Shown: in pieces, positions 8,501 to 16,224 of the stretch | How the letters are laid out: each line of letters opens with the position of its first letter | Numbering within the stretch: the first letter of the stretch is position 1 | NCBI GenBank assembly: GCA_903844265.1 | Contig: CAIMTB010000063.1 | Location: 1 to 44,821 of the forward strand | Direction of reading: 5' to 3' | DNA length: 44,821 nucleotides | Source: an uncultured Verrucomicrobiota bacterium | GTDB taxonomy: Bacteria > Verrucomicrobiota > Verrucomicrobiia > Limisphaerales > CAIMTB01 | Notes under the pieces: model-generated | Seen by the model: only the letters and a program-made list of their open reading frames with translations | Told to the model about the DNA's origin: nothing | Databases searched by the model: none | Program-made: the position numbers and the translations under genes

Positions 8501-8817
8501 AAGCCGGCGCCGTGATCCGGGTCCTCGCGCCACACCGGTTGCCAGTTTACGCGGCTGACGAGGTTCGACCGCTGCCGCAGGGCGAGGGCCAGCTCCCGGG
8601 CCGCCGCGGTGGCCTCCGATGCCTCGTCCGCGGCAAGCGTGATCGTGAGTTCGTGGGCTCCGGAGAAATGCCGGTCCCAGATCCGGAGCGCCCGGACACC
8701 AGGCACATCCGGCGGGAGCAGCCCGAAGATGTCGGTGGACAACCGGATCCGCGGCAGGCCCGCGAGGATCAGTAGCCCCAGGAGGATCAGGACCACGCCG
8801 CGCCACGAGAGTCTCAT
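5509..8817 (-). CDS. MMPL/RND exporter fused to LpxL-like acyltransferase
   Basis: 1,102 residues in one open frame. Residues 1 to about 800 form an MMPL-type exporter: an N-terminal helix (VVLILLGLLILAGL), a large periplasmic loop, a block of membrane helices (with GFASILLGLVDDYGLVLYQE), a second loop and a second membrane block (LLLGSGVDYAIHQQ). From about residue 814 a lysophospholipid-acyltransferase domain of the LpxL/HtrB type follows; its HX4E catalytic motif is LHLGNWE (His926, Glu931). In related clusters these are usually separate genes. The fusion would place acyl transfer at the exporter. The ATG at 8817 overlaps the upstream stop (ATGA). MMPL proteins move lipidic products using the proton gradient. 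Confidence 0.85.
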   Translation of the reverse strand: MRLSWRGVVLILLGLLILAGLPRIRLSTDIFGLLPPDVPGVRALRIWDRHFSGAHELTITLAADEASEATAAARELALALRQRSNLVSRVNWQPVWREDPDHGAGFLAWQWLNQDPRAVAGFERRLASTNLSLVLEETRSALQFSMSPEEIGRRAYDPLGLAQLPGADSRLAAEFREGDAFFASPEGRFRIVQVRPPQSLGGFDAAGRWLDSIRAEVKRVRETSSVKGAVRVRFTGGPAIAAETSRDMEQDMRGSVGGTALLVACMFALVHRRIVPLLWMQALLAIVLLLTLGLAGWLLGGLNVVSLGFASILLGLVDDYGLVLYQEMLAEPGESLEQIRIAHTRPIVASAGTTAAAFLLLNAAGVPGLAQLGTLVALGTAVAAVVMLLLFLQPFLRRTRRTAVSHSDSPTDEVAASAGFDTRWVIPATVAIAFAACAAIALRPPQFDISPAALRPTHSESYAALDEVQQELGRRGGDTWLVFSGATEGALANTLRVAGPVLQRLQDAGRIGGFDIPDRLWPNPSNWSANRDSIGAIASRRAGLIAALNTAGFQGGAVEFAGRILAEMARLAGLDTPPIPPGLTGSWAWEQVAARDQEGVFALGRVHGAPDRSATQVVRDIELAVGSGVAAGSWEALGPGLRDLAGSRATWLTLAMTALIAAALAITYKDVRAVILSLAVLLFGGLILWGFMAVAGWRWNLMNLLALPLLLGSGVDYAIHQQTALVRHDGDRVRVRRGTSRALWLGGLTTVAGFGSLAWSANAGLAGLARVSAVGIVCVLATAQFLLPGWWALWGRRGPAGPGAGISGRGKPSRLYGPRLWVFAVGVARWIPAGTLRGLMRIGAGIYGRLDRKRFEIVVRNLEPLVGGQARGTARGVFCKFGEKLADLWRFEAGLVATAEMIDLRGREHIEKALATKRGVLLVTLHLGNWELGAVSLATFGRRLLVLTQAEPGDKFTERRQAARAVQGIDTLVVGDQPFAFVEVIRRLAEGGFVALLADRPAPSTAVPVNLFGREFAGSRAPAELARASGCEILPVTIVRVGPGYRAEVLPALPYDRRELGSGAARARFTGEILRAFEPALRQHADQWFHFVPVWPEKPAAS

Positions 8818-9305
8818 GGCGACAGATAGCCCTCGATGCGCTCGCCGTTGCGGGGATTCTCAAGCGACCACTGATTCCCCGAGTCGCGCACCTCCCCACG
8901 CCATGGCGACGCAAGGGGCGCGCCCGAGAGAAGTTCCCCGAGTTGGAACCACGACCGCTTCGGCGGCTTTCCACCACCCCGGGAGTTGCCGCGACCCGGG
9001 GCCGCGATCTCCCAGGTGCCGCCCCGCCGCAGCACGCGGACGAGCGTCATCGCCGGCTTGGAGAATTCGACGAGATATTCGCCCTGGGCACCGGTGGCGA
9101 CGAGGATGTCGCCGGCCACTTCCCGGGCCTTGTGCGACGGCTTCCAGACCGCCTGCCCCTGTCGCACCTTCCACGAGTCCGTCGCGCCGGGAGTCGGAGG
9201 TGGATGGCCCACGCAACCGGTGCACGCGGCCCAAGCCAGCAGAACCGCCAGCGTGGCACCGATCGGGCGCACGCACCCGCCGGGTTTCATTCGCGAAAAC
9301 GTCAT
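8814..9305 (-). CDS. DUF3261-like outer-membrane lipoprotein
   Basis: 163 residues. The ATG at 9305 overlaps the stop of the flavoprotein gene (ATGA). A signal sequence ends in a lipobox (AACTGC). The small soluble part contains 'WKVRQGQAVWKPSHKAREVAGDILVAT', 'YLVEFSKPAMTLVRVLRRGGTWEI' and 'SWFQLGELLSGAP', with alternating strands. Length, lipobox and position between a flavoprotein and the MMPL exporter fit DUF3261, a lipoprotein family found almost only in aryl-polyene clusters and thought to work at the outer membrane with the LolA-like carrier. Family assignment rests on pattern and context. Confidence 0.65.
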   Translation of the reverse strand: MTFSRMKPGGCVRPIGATLAVLLAWAACTGCVGHPPPTPGATDSWKVRQGQAVWKPSHKAREVAGDILVATGAQGEYLVEFSKPAMTLVRVLRRGGTWEIAAPGRGNSRGGGKPPKRSWFQLGELLSGAPLASPWRGEVRDSGNQWSLENPRNGERIEGYLSP

Positions 9306-10579
9306 GACACCTCGAGCCTCGGCACGAGTGGCCATCGGGCCTGGAGCCGTACCACCCAGATGAAAAGTTGAAGCCGCCAGCGCATCGCCCAACCGCCCGC
9401 GATTTCACCCGCGAGCACCGCGTTCACCGCCGAGGGAAGGTCCAGTCGATGGCGCGGCTGGAGAAACACCTCCATGAACGGGTGCGTGTAGAAAAGCTCC
9501 ACCATCTGCCAATAGAACCTCATCGACTCCGTCACCCGCTTCTCGTATTCCGCGCGCCGGCGCTCCTCGTCGGCAGGAGCATCGAGAAGGGATCCGACGA
9601 TCCTCGCCGCAAGCCGGCCCGAACTCATCGCAAGATAGACGCCAGCGGAAAAAATGGGATCCATGAACCCCGCGGCATCTCCCACACGCAGGAGTCGGGG
9701 CCCTGTAAGCCGCGTGTTCGAGTAGGAAAAATCGGTTGTGAATTGAAGCGGTGCCAAGGCCTTCGCAGAGGTCATGCGATGTCGCATGACAGGCGAGGAA
9801 TTCACGAATTCCCAGAACAATTCCTCCGCCGCACCAGCCCCCGCCTGGACGGCCGACTTGTCGATGACCAACCCGACACTCACCCGATCCCTGCCCAGCG
9901 GAATGAGCCAGAACCACTTGTCGTCGAGCCTGACGATCACCGTGTCCCCGCCCGTCGACCCTTCGTCCACGTGGACGCCCGAGAAATGACCGAAGACCGC
10001 GAGCTTTTGCAGGCGCGGATGGGGCCGCTTCAGCCCCTCCTGATTGCCGGTCAGATTGCCCCGGCCCGAAGCGTCAACAAGCCATCGGGCCCGGAATGTC
10101 GCGGCCGATCCGTCCTCCGCCGTCGCATCCACCTCCACGACAGCGTCCGGTCTCCCCGTGTCCCCGTCCGTCGGCCCGCGAAAGCGGTTCACGGTCCAGC
10201 CTTCCCGGACTTCAACTCCACATCTCGCCGCGTGACGAAGCAGGATCTCGTCAAACTTGGACCGCTCCACCTGGAAAGCCTCCGGCTCTCGCGTGAACCT
10301 CCCCTGGCGGAAGACGAACGAGGTCGCCTTCGAGCCGTTGCCGAGGTGAAACTGCGCCCCGAATTTACGGAGGAACCCGGCACGCTCGAGCTCCGGCAGG
10401 ACCCCGAGGTCCTCGAACAGGGGACGGCTGTACGGCAGCAGCGATTCCCCGATGTGGAATCGCGGAAAGTGCTCCTTCTCGAGAAGCAACACCCGCCGAC
10501 CGCCCCGCGCCAGCAGGGTGGATACGGTGCTTCCACCAGGGCCACCTCCAATGACGATCGCGTCGTAGACCGGTTCCAT
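9302..10579 (-). CDS. FAD-dependent oxidoreductase, flavin-halogenase superfamily
   Basis: 425 residues from the ATG at 10579, with AGGGAAG about 11 bases upstream. Motifs: DAIVIGGGPGGSTVSTLLA (Rossmann GxGxxG at 11-16), FHIGESLLPYSRP, and 'DKWFWLIPLGRDRVSVGLVID', which matches the WxWxIP signature of the flavin-dependent halogenase family; VGDAAGFMDPIFSAGVYLA is the distal FAD motif. It is the first gene of the operon that runs to 1653. Together with the second flavoprotein at the far end, it would tailor an aromatic head group or unsaturated chain. Earlier ATG codons (10612, 10651) give an unconvincing N-terminus. Confidence 0.85.
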   Translation of the reverse strand: MEPVYDAIVIGGGPGGSTVSTLLARGGRRVLLLEKEHFPRFHIGESLLPYSRPLFEDLGVLPELERAGFLRKFGAQFHLGNGSKATSFVFRQGRFTREPEAFQVERSKFDEILLRHAARCGVEVREGWTVNRFRGPTDGDTGRPDAVVEVDATAEDGSAATFRARWLVDASGRGNLTGNQEGLKRPHPRLQKLAVFGHFSGVHVDEGSTGGDTVIVRLDDKWFWLIPLGRDRVSVGLVIDKSAVQAGAGAAEELFWEFVNSSPVMRHRMTSAKALAPLQFTTDFSYSNTRLTGPRLLRVGDAAGFMDPIFSAGVYLAMSSGRLAARIVGSLLDAPADEERRRAEYEKRVTESMRFYWQMVELFYTHPFMEVFLQPRHRLDLPSAVNAVLAGEIAGGWAMRWRLQLFIWVVRLQARWPLVPRLEVS

Positions 10580-10767
10580 CGCGCCAGCTTCCCTTGGATG
10601 ATGAGTCTTCATGGGATCCGTCGCACGAAGGTTACGCATCCGCTTTCCCATGGCGACTCATCCCGGCCCGCCAAACCGACCGCCAGCACAGAGATGAGGA
10701 AAGAATCGGTCTCAATGTGCGGGACGGACCCCTCCACGATCCCTCACGGCCCGAAGCCCGGGGTGGT

Positions 10768-12039
10768 TCATGGCCTGGACTTGAGATGGTACCCGGCGAA
10801 ATCGAGAAGCTGCTGCCAGTCGAACGGCTCGATCGAATGGCCCCCCAACCGATTGTGATATCCCACGTCGGATCTGAGGATCGCCTCGCCCACGGGCGGA
10901 GAGACCTCGGATTCCAGCCCTTTCCTGCCCAGCAACCGGTAGACCTCGCTGGCATGATAAGCCGACAGGTATTCGCCCCGCGCATCCGCCCAGGTGTCGT
11001 CGACACCGCTCATGACATAGAGCGGCCGCGGAGCGATGCAGGCCAGAAGCATGTGTTGATCCACCGGCAGGTCATCCTCGCGTTCCGCGAATTTCCAGGC
11101 GTTGCGGCAAAGCCAATAGGGGAAACGCGTCACCATCTTCTCCAGCGTCTCCCCGAACTTCCGCCGGCTCAGCGCCGCGCCGGGATGGCCGGACTGGGCC
11201 GAGATGACCAGCGCGAACCGTTGATCCAGTGCCGCGGTCCAGAGCGCGGCCTTGCCGCACTTGGAATGCCCCATGATCGCCACGCGCCGGGCGTCGATGT
11301 CCCGGTCCGCTTCCAGATAGTCCATCGCCCGCGAACCGCCCCAGGCAATGGCGGAGATCACCCCCCACTCGTTGGCCTTCGGAAAACTCTGTCCGGTCCT
11401 GTAAAACAAGGGGTGGATTCCGTTCTGGAACTCCACTTCATTGTGCCGCACCAGGTCACCCTGCGGCACCACCACATACCCGAATCCACGCCGGAGAATC
11501 TCGCCGAGCGGCGTTCCGTTGCGGAGAAAGCCCGGGCGGTCCGGACTCGGGTCGTGGCCATTGTCCTTGGTGTTGGAGAAACTGTGCTGCAGGAGCGCCG
11601 GGACCCGGCCCTTGGCGCCATTCGGCGTGAACACCAGGATCGTCATCTCCGCGGTGCCCTTGGCGTTCTCGAAACGGATCCGCACGTCCTTGCGGGTGGC
11701 CTGCCCCTCCATGAAAGCGCTGTTCGTCCTCACCACTTCGAACGTCGTCCGGAGGGGTGACTCCGGGGCGGGAACGACGCCGTAGATCAGGTTGCCGAAG
11801 AGCGCCATGATCTGCGGGCGCCGGACCTGGAACCATTCGTCCGCCGTGGTGACCGGCTTTCCTTCGGAGGTCACCAGAATGGGCGGCAAGTCATACGCCG
11901 GAACCCGCGCCTCGCCCAGGATGAGGTCTTTGTCGTGGTACTTCGCTTCCTCGGACCAACCCCTGCTGATCGCACCCAGTCCCACCGTCAGGAGGGCAAG
12001 GCACGCCACGATTCGTCTCAACAGGACAGCGCGTATCAC
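10768..12039 (-). CDS. CE15 glucuronoyl-esterase-like hydrolase
   Basis: 423 residues from a GTG at 12039 (a TTG at 12021 is possible). A signal peptide is followed by an alpha/beta-hydrolase. The nucleophile elbow is GHSKCGKAALW (Ser259). SAQSGHPGAALSRRKFGET and LLACIAPRPLYVMSGVDDTW match bacterial carbohydrate-esterase family 15, and NRLGGHSIEPFDW supplies the catalytic His401. CE15 enzymes cut the ester between lignin alcohols and 4-O-methyl-glucuronate on xylan. It is transcribed away from the GH26-like gene, so the two may respond together to plant cell-wall material. Position 3 of the usual 'SGCGG' segment is His here. Confidence 0.8.
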   Translation of the reverse strand: MIRAVLLRRIVACLALLTVGLGAISRGWSEEAKYHDKDLILGEARVPAYDLPPILVTSEGKPVTTADEWFQVRRPQIMALFGNLIYGVVPAPESPLRTTFEVVRTNSAFMEGQATRKDVRIRFENAKGTAEMTILVFTPNGAKGRVPALLQHSFSNTKDNGHDPSPDRPGFLRNGTPLGEILRRGFGYVVVPQGDLVRHNEVEFQNGIHPLFYRTGQSFPKANEWGVISAIAWGGSRAMDYLEADRDIDARRVAIMGHSKCGKAALWTAALDQRFALVISAQSGHPGAALSRRKFGETLEKMVTRFPYWLCRNAWKFAEREDDLPVDQHMLLACIAPRPLYVMSGVDDTWADARGEYLSAYHASEVYRLLGRKGLESEVSPPVGEAILRSDVGYHNRLGGHSIEPFDWQQLLDFAGYHLKSRP

Positions 12040-12098
12040 GGCGCAATCGTTGGCCAGGGAGTCTTCGTGATCGAGGAAGAACGAGCCGAGGCCCACCG

Positions 12099-12249
12099 CA
12101 TCCACAGGCTGACGGTAGGGCGTGCACTCCGCTGCGCGCCGCCCTTCGCGGGCACACCCAGACACGGCGCCCTCGAAGAGGTCCGACAACTCAGCAATCC
12201 ACTGCACCCTCCCCGCGCATCCACAGACTGACGGTAGGGCGTGCACTCC
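12099..12249. repeat. Dispersed repeat family 2, two copies
   Basis: Two copies of a 32-base unit (starting CATCCACAGGCTGACGGTAG at 12099 and CATCCACAGACTGACGGTAG at 12218) lie 119 bases apart between the divergent CE15 and GH26 genes. The first copy extends through GCGTGCACTCCGCTGCGCGC and on to about 12193, matching 4161-4240. The repeats fill most of the intergenic region, where promoters for both genes must lie. No protein-coding signal is visible. Confidence 0.75.
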
Positions 12250-12301
12250 ACCCGAGGAGGTGATTGCCCGGCGGGCGGGACCGGGACCATCCTGCGACAC
12301 C

Positions 12302-13363
12302 ATGCCCACACGCAACGAGCGGTTGAATGCGCCCCCGGTCTCCAGGGGCGCCGGCCAGATCCGCGCTGCGCGCAAACCCAGGACATCCCTCCTGCCCTGC
12401 CTGATCCTGGCCATGATTCTCGTCCCCTGGACCGGCCGAGCGCAATCAGCGCAGGACCTGCGGACCACCCTGCGCGAACTCGGCCACGGAAAACACCTGT
12501 TCGGGCAGGTGGCCACCTGGGTGCACAACGAGAACCCCGACCCGGATCATCCCAGCAACTGGGTGCGGAAGGTTCGGGATCACACAGGGATCCTCCCCCG
12601 TTACGCCTGCACCACCTACGACTTCGAGGACAGCCCTTTTCCCGACGAGGCTTGGAACCGGGGGGTGAAGGCGATCCACGACCGGGGCATGATCCCCGGA
12701 GTTTACACCTTCTGGTCCAACCCCTGCGGCGGCGCCTGGAACGCTCCCTGCGACAGCGAGGCCATCCGGGCCCCCGGGGAGAACCCCGTCAAAACCCGTT
12801 TCTACGCCCAACTCGACCGGATGGCCGCGAACCTGCAATGGCTGAAGGAACAGGGGGTGGCCGTGGTGTACACCCCCTTCGTGGAGAGCGACGACCGCAA
12901 CAAGTGGCACGCCAAGCAGGGAGCCGAGAACATCATCGAGCTGTACCGGCTGGTGCACCGCTATTTCACCACCACCAAGGGCCTGGACAACCTCGTCTGG
13001 GCCTACCACACCACCCAACGGGACGGGGCGTTGCAGGCCTGTTATCCGGGGGACGACTACGTCGATGTCATCGGCAAGTCCGCGTACGGCAGCGGCCTGG
13101 TGTTCGACGAATATGCGTGGGCGGTGGAGAAGAAGCGGACCAAGGGCAAAGTCATCTGGTGGGCCGAGCTCGGGATCCGCGGACAGAAGGAACCACCCCG
13201 GGACAGCCTGGACGTGTGGCGCAAGCTTGAGAGCACCTTCCCGGAACTGGCCGGCTTCGTGTTCTGGAGCGACGACGGCTTCTACAACGTCGTCGGCAAC
13301 CGCAACGGCCGGGAACTGATGACCCATCCCGGGATCCTCACGGGCGTCGGGGTCAAACATTGA
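12302..13363 (+). CDS. GH26-like glycoside hydrolase
   Basis: 353 residues. The ATG at 12302 gives a twin-basic N-terminus and a signal-anchor helix (LLPCLILAMILVPWTG) cleaved near GRAQS. The fold follows GH26: GHGKHLFGQVATW, then VVYTPFVESDDRNKWH with the likely acid/base Glu195, YPGDDYVDVIGKSAYG, and VIWWAELGIRG with the likely nucleophile Glu289. GH26 contains mainly beta-mannanases and some xylanases or lichenases. The acid/base segment is divergent from the usual 'HEMNG', so the substrate may differ. The last residues (GVKH) and the stop codon come from palindromic element 1. Confidence 0.7.
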   Translation: MPTRNERLNAPPVSRGAGQIRAARKPRTSLLPCLILAMILVPWTGRAQSAQDLRTTLRELGHGKHLFGQVATWVHNENPDPDHPSNWVRKVRDHTGILPRYACTTYDFEDSPFPDEAWNRGVKAIHDRGMIPGVYTFWSNPCGGAWNAPCDSEAIRAPGENPVKTRFYAQLDRMAANLQWLKEQGVAVVYTPFVESDDRNKWHAKQGAENIIELYRLVHRYFTTTKGLDNLVWAYHTTQRDGALQACYPGDDYVDVIGKSAYGSGLVFDEYAWAVEKKRTKGKVIWWAELGIRGQKEPPRDSLDVWRKLESTFPELAGFVFWSDDGFYNVVGNRNGRELMTHPGILTGVGVKH

Positions 13364-13454
13364 CAGTCGACACTTGGATCGGACGAGGCTGACGGACGCC
13401 GCGGGTGCCAGACGTGGCTCAAGGCCAAACTGTCAATAGTCAATGTTTGACCCC
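13349..13454 (-). repeat. Palindromic element 1 (short, reversed)
   Basis: 106 bases bounded by GGGGTCAAACATTGACAGTC and GTCAATGTTTGACCCC. Read on the minus strand, its core (GGCCTTGAGCCACGT...) lines up with the longer elements, so it lies in the opposite orientation and has lost core sequence. It starts inside the GH26 gene end and stops 61 bases before the PQQ gene start. Confidence 0.8.
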
Positions 13455-13515
13455 AATTCTCCCAACCTTCCGTTCGCGGCTTGACCTGGGCAGGACCCCC
13501 GGGCTCCGCTCGTGG

Positions 13516-14805
13516 ATGGTCCGCTGCATCCTGAGTCGTGTCCCGTTCCTGACCCTCGGCCTCACGCTGGTCACGGCGGCGCAGGCCACCGACTGGCCCC
13601 AGTGGCGCGGCCCGGATCGTTCCGGCCATGTCCCCGCGGGAGCCAGGGTTCCCTCCGGTCTCGCGACCGAACCGCACCTCGTTTGGCGGCGGCCGGCCGG
13701 CGAGGGGTTCGCCTCCCCGGTGGTGGCTTCGGACAAGGTCCTGGTCTTCGACAACCAGGCCGGCAAGGAAACCCTTCGAGCCCTGGCCGCCTCGGACGGT
13801 GCCGAAGTCTGGCGAGCCACCATCGACGAGACGTTTCGCGATGAACAGGGTCCGCCCGGCCCGCGCTGCACCCCCTTGGTGGACGGCGACCGCGTCTACG
13901 CGCAGTCGGGCCTGGGCGAGTTGCAGTGCCTCGACCTGCGGGACGGCCAGGTGAAATGGCGGGTGAATTTCCGCAAGGATTTCGGCGCTCCCTTCCTCGG
14001 CGAGGACAGCATCATTCCGGGCGCTGCGGAACACGGTTACACCGCGTCGCCGGTGGTCGATGGCAACCGCCTCATCGCCTGCGTGGGGTCCACCAACGGG
14101 GCGGGCGTGGTCGCCTTCGACAAGGCCAGCGGCACGGTGCTCTGGAAGTCGCTCAACGACCTCGCCGCCTACGCTGCGCCGCTGGTCACCCCGCTCGCCG
14201 GGTCCCCGCAGTGTGTCGCTTTCACCGTCGAAGGCATGGTCGGGCTCCGTCCCACGGACGGCGCGGAGCTCTGGCGCGTCCCCCTGAAGACCTCGTACGG
14301 ACGCCACTGTGCCACCCCGGTGGTGGTGGATGACACGGTCTTTGGCGGCTCCTATAAGTCCGGACTCTTCGCGGCCCGGATCGCGAAGGCGGGTGCGGGA
14401 TATACGGCGACGCGCGTTTGGACGAATACGGAAGTCTCGGTGAACTTCTCTAGTCCGGTCGCCATCGGGCGCCATCTCTATGCCCTGGGCACTCAGAAGG
14501 ACGTGGTCTGCGTGGAACTTGAGACGGGTAAGATCGCCTGGTCGAAGCGTCGGTACATCAATCGGTCCGCGGACGTGGCCCATGCGGGGTTTATGGCCTT
14601 TGGCGACAGGGTGTTTCTGCTGACCGATGACGGGGAGGGCATCCTGTTCGCGGCGGATCCCTCGGTCTGCCGTGAACTGGGGCGGGCCCAACTCTGCGGC
14701 CTGAACTGGTGCAATCCCGCCTATGCCGACGGCCGTCTCTACCTTCGAGACGGCATCAAGTCCACGGGCACGATCTACTGCTACGACCTGCTCGCTCCCC
14801 GCTGA
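13516..14805 (+). CDS. Secreted PQQ-type beta-propeller protein
   Basis: 429 residues. The ATG at 13516 precedes a signal peptide (SRVPFLTLGLTLVTAAQA). DWPQWRGPDRSG opens the mature protein, a hallmark of PQQ-like repeat proteins of Planctomycetes and Verrucomicrobia. At least five propeller blades with 'L-A-DG..-W' and 'LRDGQVKWR' type strands follow (AASDGAEVWR, DKASGTVLWK, PTDGAELWR, ELETGKIAWS). This is a BamB/quinoprotein-like eight-bladed fold, but I see no evidence of a catalytic quinone site. The exact role is unknown. It stands alone between two palindromic elements. Confidence 0.8.
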   Translation: MVRCILSRVPFLTLGLTLVTAAQATDWPQWRGPDRSGHVPAGARVPSGLATEPHLVWRRPAGEGFASPVVASDKVLVFDNQAGKETLRALAASDGAEVWRATIDETFRDEQGPPGPRCTPLVDGDRVYAQSGLGELQCLDLRDGQVKWRVNFRKDFGAPFLGEDSIIPGAAEHGYTASPVVDGNRLIACVGSTNGAGVVAFDKASGTVLWKSLNDLAAYAAPLVTPLAGSPQCVAFTVEGMVGLRPTDGAELWRVPLKTSYGRHCATPVVVDDTVFGGSYKSGLFAARIAKAGAGYTATRVWTNTEVSVNFSSPVAIGRHLYALGTQKDVVCVELETGKIAWSKRRYINRSADVAHAGFMAFGDRVFLLTDDGEGILFAADPSVCRELGRAQLCGLNWCNPAYADGRLYLRDGIKSTGTIYCYDLLAPR

Positions 14806-14833
14806 GCCTCCCCAGCACCCAGGGGAGAGCAGT

Positions 14834-15007
14834 GGGGTCAAACATTGACTATCGACATTTCCGCCTTGGTCCGACGCTCGGATTCCGCCCGTTCCATGCC
14901 TTCGACCGACCCCAGGAACGACTGATCCCAAGCGCTTCCGCCACTTGCTTCAAGTCCCGCACACCCTGTCCCATTTACCCAAATGTCGACTGTCAATGTT
15001 TGACCCC
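14834..15007 (+). repeat. Palindromic element 2 (divergent core)
   Basis: 174 bases with the conserved ends GGGGTCAAACATTGAC and GTCGACTGTCAATGTTTGACCCC. After the first 35 bases the core no longer resembles the other elements. It separates the convergent PQQ and reductase genes. Confidence 0.8.
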
Positions 15008-15028
15008 GATTCCCGATTTACAAGCCTG

Positions 15029-16135
15029 TCAGGCCCGATAGCGCTCGAGCCAGTGCGCGTAGGGGGCGGGCAGCGTCCACGCCGCCCGGTCCACCCCCAG
15101 CTCCAAGGCCGCCCGATACGGCCAGTGCGGATTCGCCAGATGGGCGCGGCCCACCAGGACCTGGTCCAAATGCCCGGAGAGCACCGCCTCGTCCGCGATC
15201 CGGGGATTGTCGATGCCCCAGGACGAGGCCACCAGGAGACCCGACTCCCGGCGAACCCGGCCCGCAATGGGCACCAGAAAGCCCGGAGCCCAGGGGATCT
15301 TGGCCGCAGGAGTCGAGAACCCGATGGAGACGCTCAGCAGATCGAGCCCGCCCTGCTTGAAGCCCCGGGCCAGTTCAATCGACTCCGCCAACGTCTGCTC
15401 GTCGCGTCCATCGAACTCGACCACCCCAAAGCGTGCGGTGAGCGGGAACCGCTCCGGCCAGACCTCGCGCACCGCGGCCAGCGTCTCGAGCAGGAAGCGG
15501 CAACGATTCTCCAGGCTGCCCCCATAGGCGTCCTGCCGCTGATTGGAGTGCACCGAGAAAAAGCTCTGACCAAGGTAACCGTGGGCGAAGTGCAGTTCCA
15601 ACCACCGGAACCCGGCGTCCCGCGCGCGAATGGCGGCAGCGACAAAATCCGACTTCACCCGCGTGATGTCCCCGATGGTCATTTCCCTCGGCACCCGCGG
15701 CAGATTCGCCCCGAAGGCGACCGCCGAGGGGGCTATCGTCGGCCAGGCTCGGGGATCCCCGTGCGGGATATGATCGTCGCCTTCCCACGGCCGGTTGGCG
15801 CTGGCCTTGCGGCCGGCGTGCGCGATCTGGATGCCCGGAACCGCACCCGCGCGCTCGATCGCGGCCGCGACCGGCGCGAACGCCTCCGCCTGGGCGTCGC
15901 TCCATAGGCCCGTGCAGCCGGGCGAAATCCGCCCCTCCGGGGCCACCGCCGTGGCCTCCACCACCACCAGGCCCGCTCCCCCCCTCGCCAAGGCGGCCAA
16001 GTGCACCCGGTGCCAGTCGTTGATCATTCCATCGACAGCGGAGTACTGGCACATCGGCGGAATGCCAATGCGGTTCCGGAGGGTCACGTCCTTGACGCGA
16101 AGCGGGGAAAAGAGATGGGCGGAGGTGTTGGACAT
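15029..16135 (-). CDS. Old-yellow-enzyme family NADPH dehydrogenase (YqjM/NamA-like)
   Basis: 368 residues, the usual length for the class. LFSPLRVKDVTLRNRIGIPP is the family start, and PPMCQYSA carries the FMN-tuning Cys29 and Tyr31 typical of YqjM-type enzymes. QIAHAGRKAS, 'LHFAHGYLGQSFFS', 'NQRQDAYGGSLENRCRF' and the C-terminal phosphate-binding 'LVGRAHLANPHW' complete the FMN barrel. These enzymes reduce activated C=C bonds of enones and nitro compounds with NADPH. It is a single-gene unit flanked by elements 2 and 3. Confidence 0.92.
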   Translation of the reverse strand: MSNTSAHLFSPLRVKDVTLRNRIGIPPMCQYSAVDGMINDWHRVHLAALARGGAGLVVVEATAVAPEGRISPGCTGLWSDAQAEAFAPVAAAIERAGAVPGIQIAHAGRKASANRPWEGDDHIPHGDPRAWPTIAPSAVAFGANLPRVPREMTIGDITRVKSDFVAAAIRARDAGFRWLELHFAHGYLGQSFFSVHSNQRQDAYGGSLENRCRFLLETLAAVREVWPERFPLTARFGVVEFDGRDEQTLAESIELARGFKQGGLDLLSVSIGFSTPAAKIPWAPGFLVPIAGRVRRESGLLVASSWGIDNPRIADEAVLSGHLDQVLVGRAHLANPHWPYRAALELGVDRAAWTLPAPYAHWLERYRA

Positions 16136-16224
16136 AGTCTGGATCGGCGAGGAAAGCGCTTGCGGGAAGGCTCACCTCATACCCCCCACAAGTCGAACCC
16201 CGATCGGAGGGAGCAGAAAAGAAT

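Noticed and set aside
1653-10579. Calling the two flavoproteins tryptophan halogenases
   Set aside because: Superfamily motifs are present, but the same motifs occur in non-halogenating reductases, and no tryptophan pathway context exists.
12099-12249. A CRISPR array
   Set aside because: There are only two repeat copies, the spacer is 87 bases, and no cas gene is near.
13282-14931. A 549-codon open frame on the minus strand
   Set aside because: It is antisense to the PQQ propeller gene and runs through two repeat elements.
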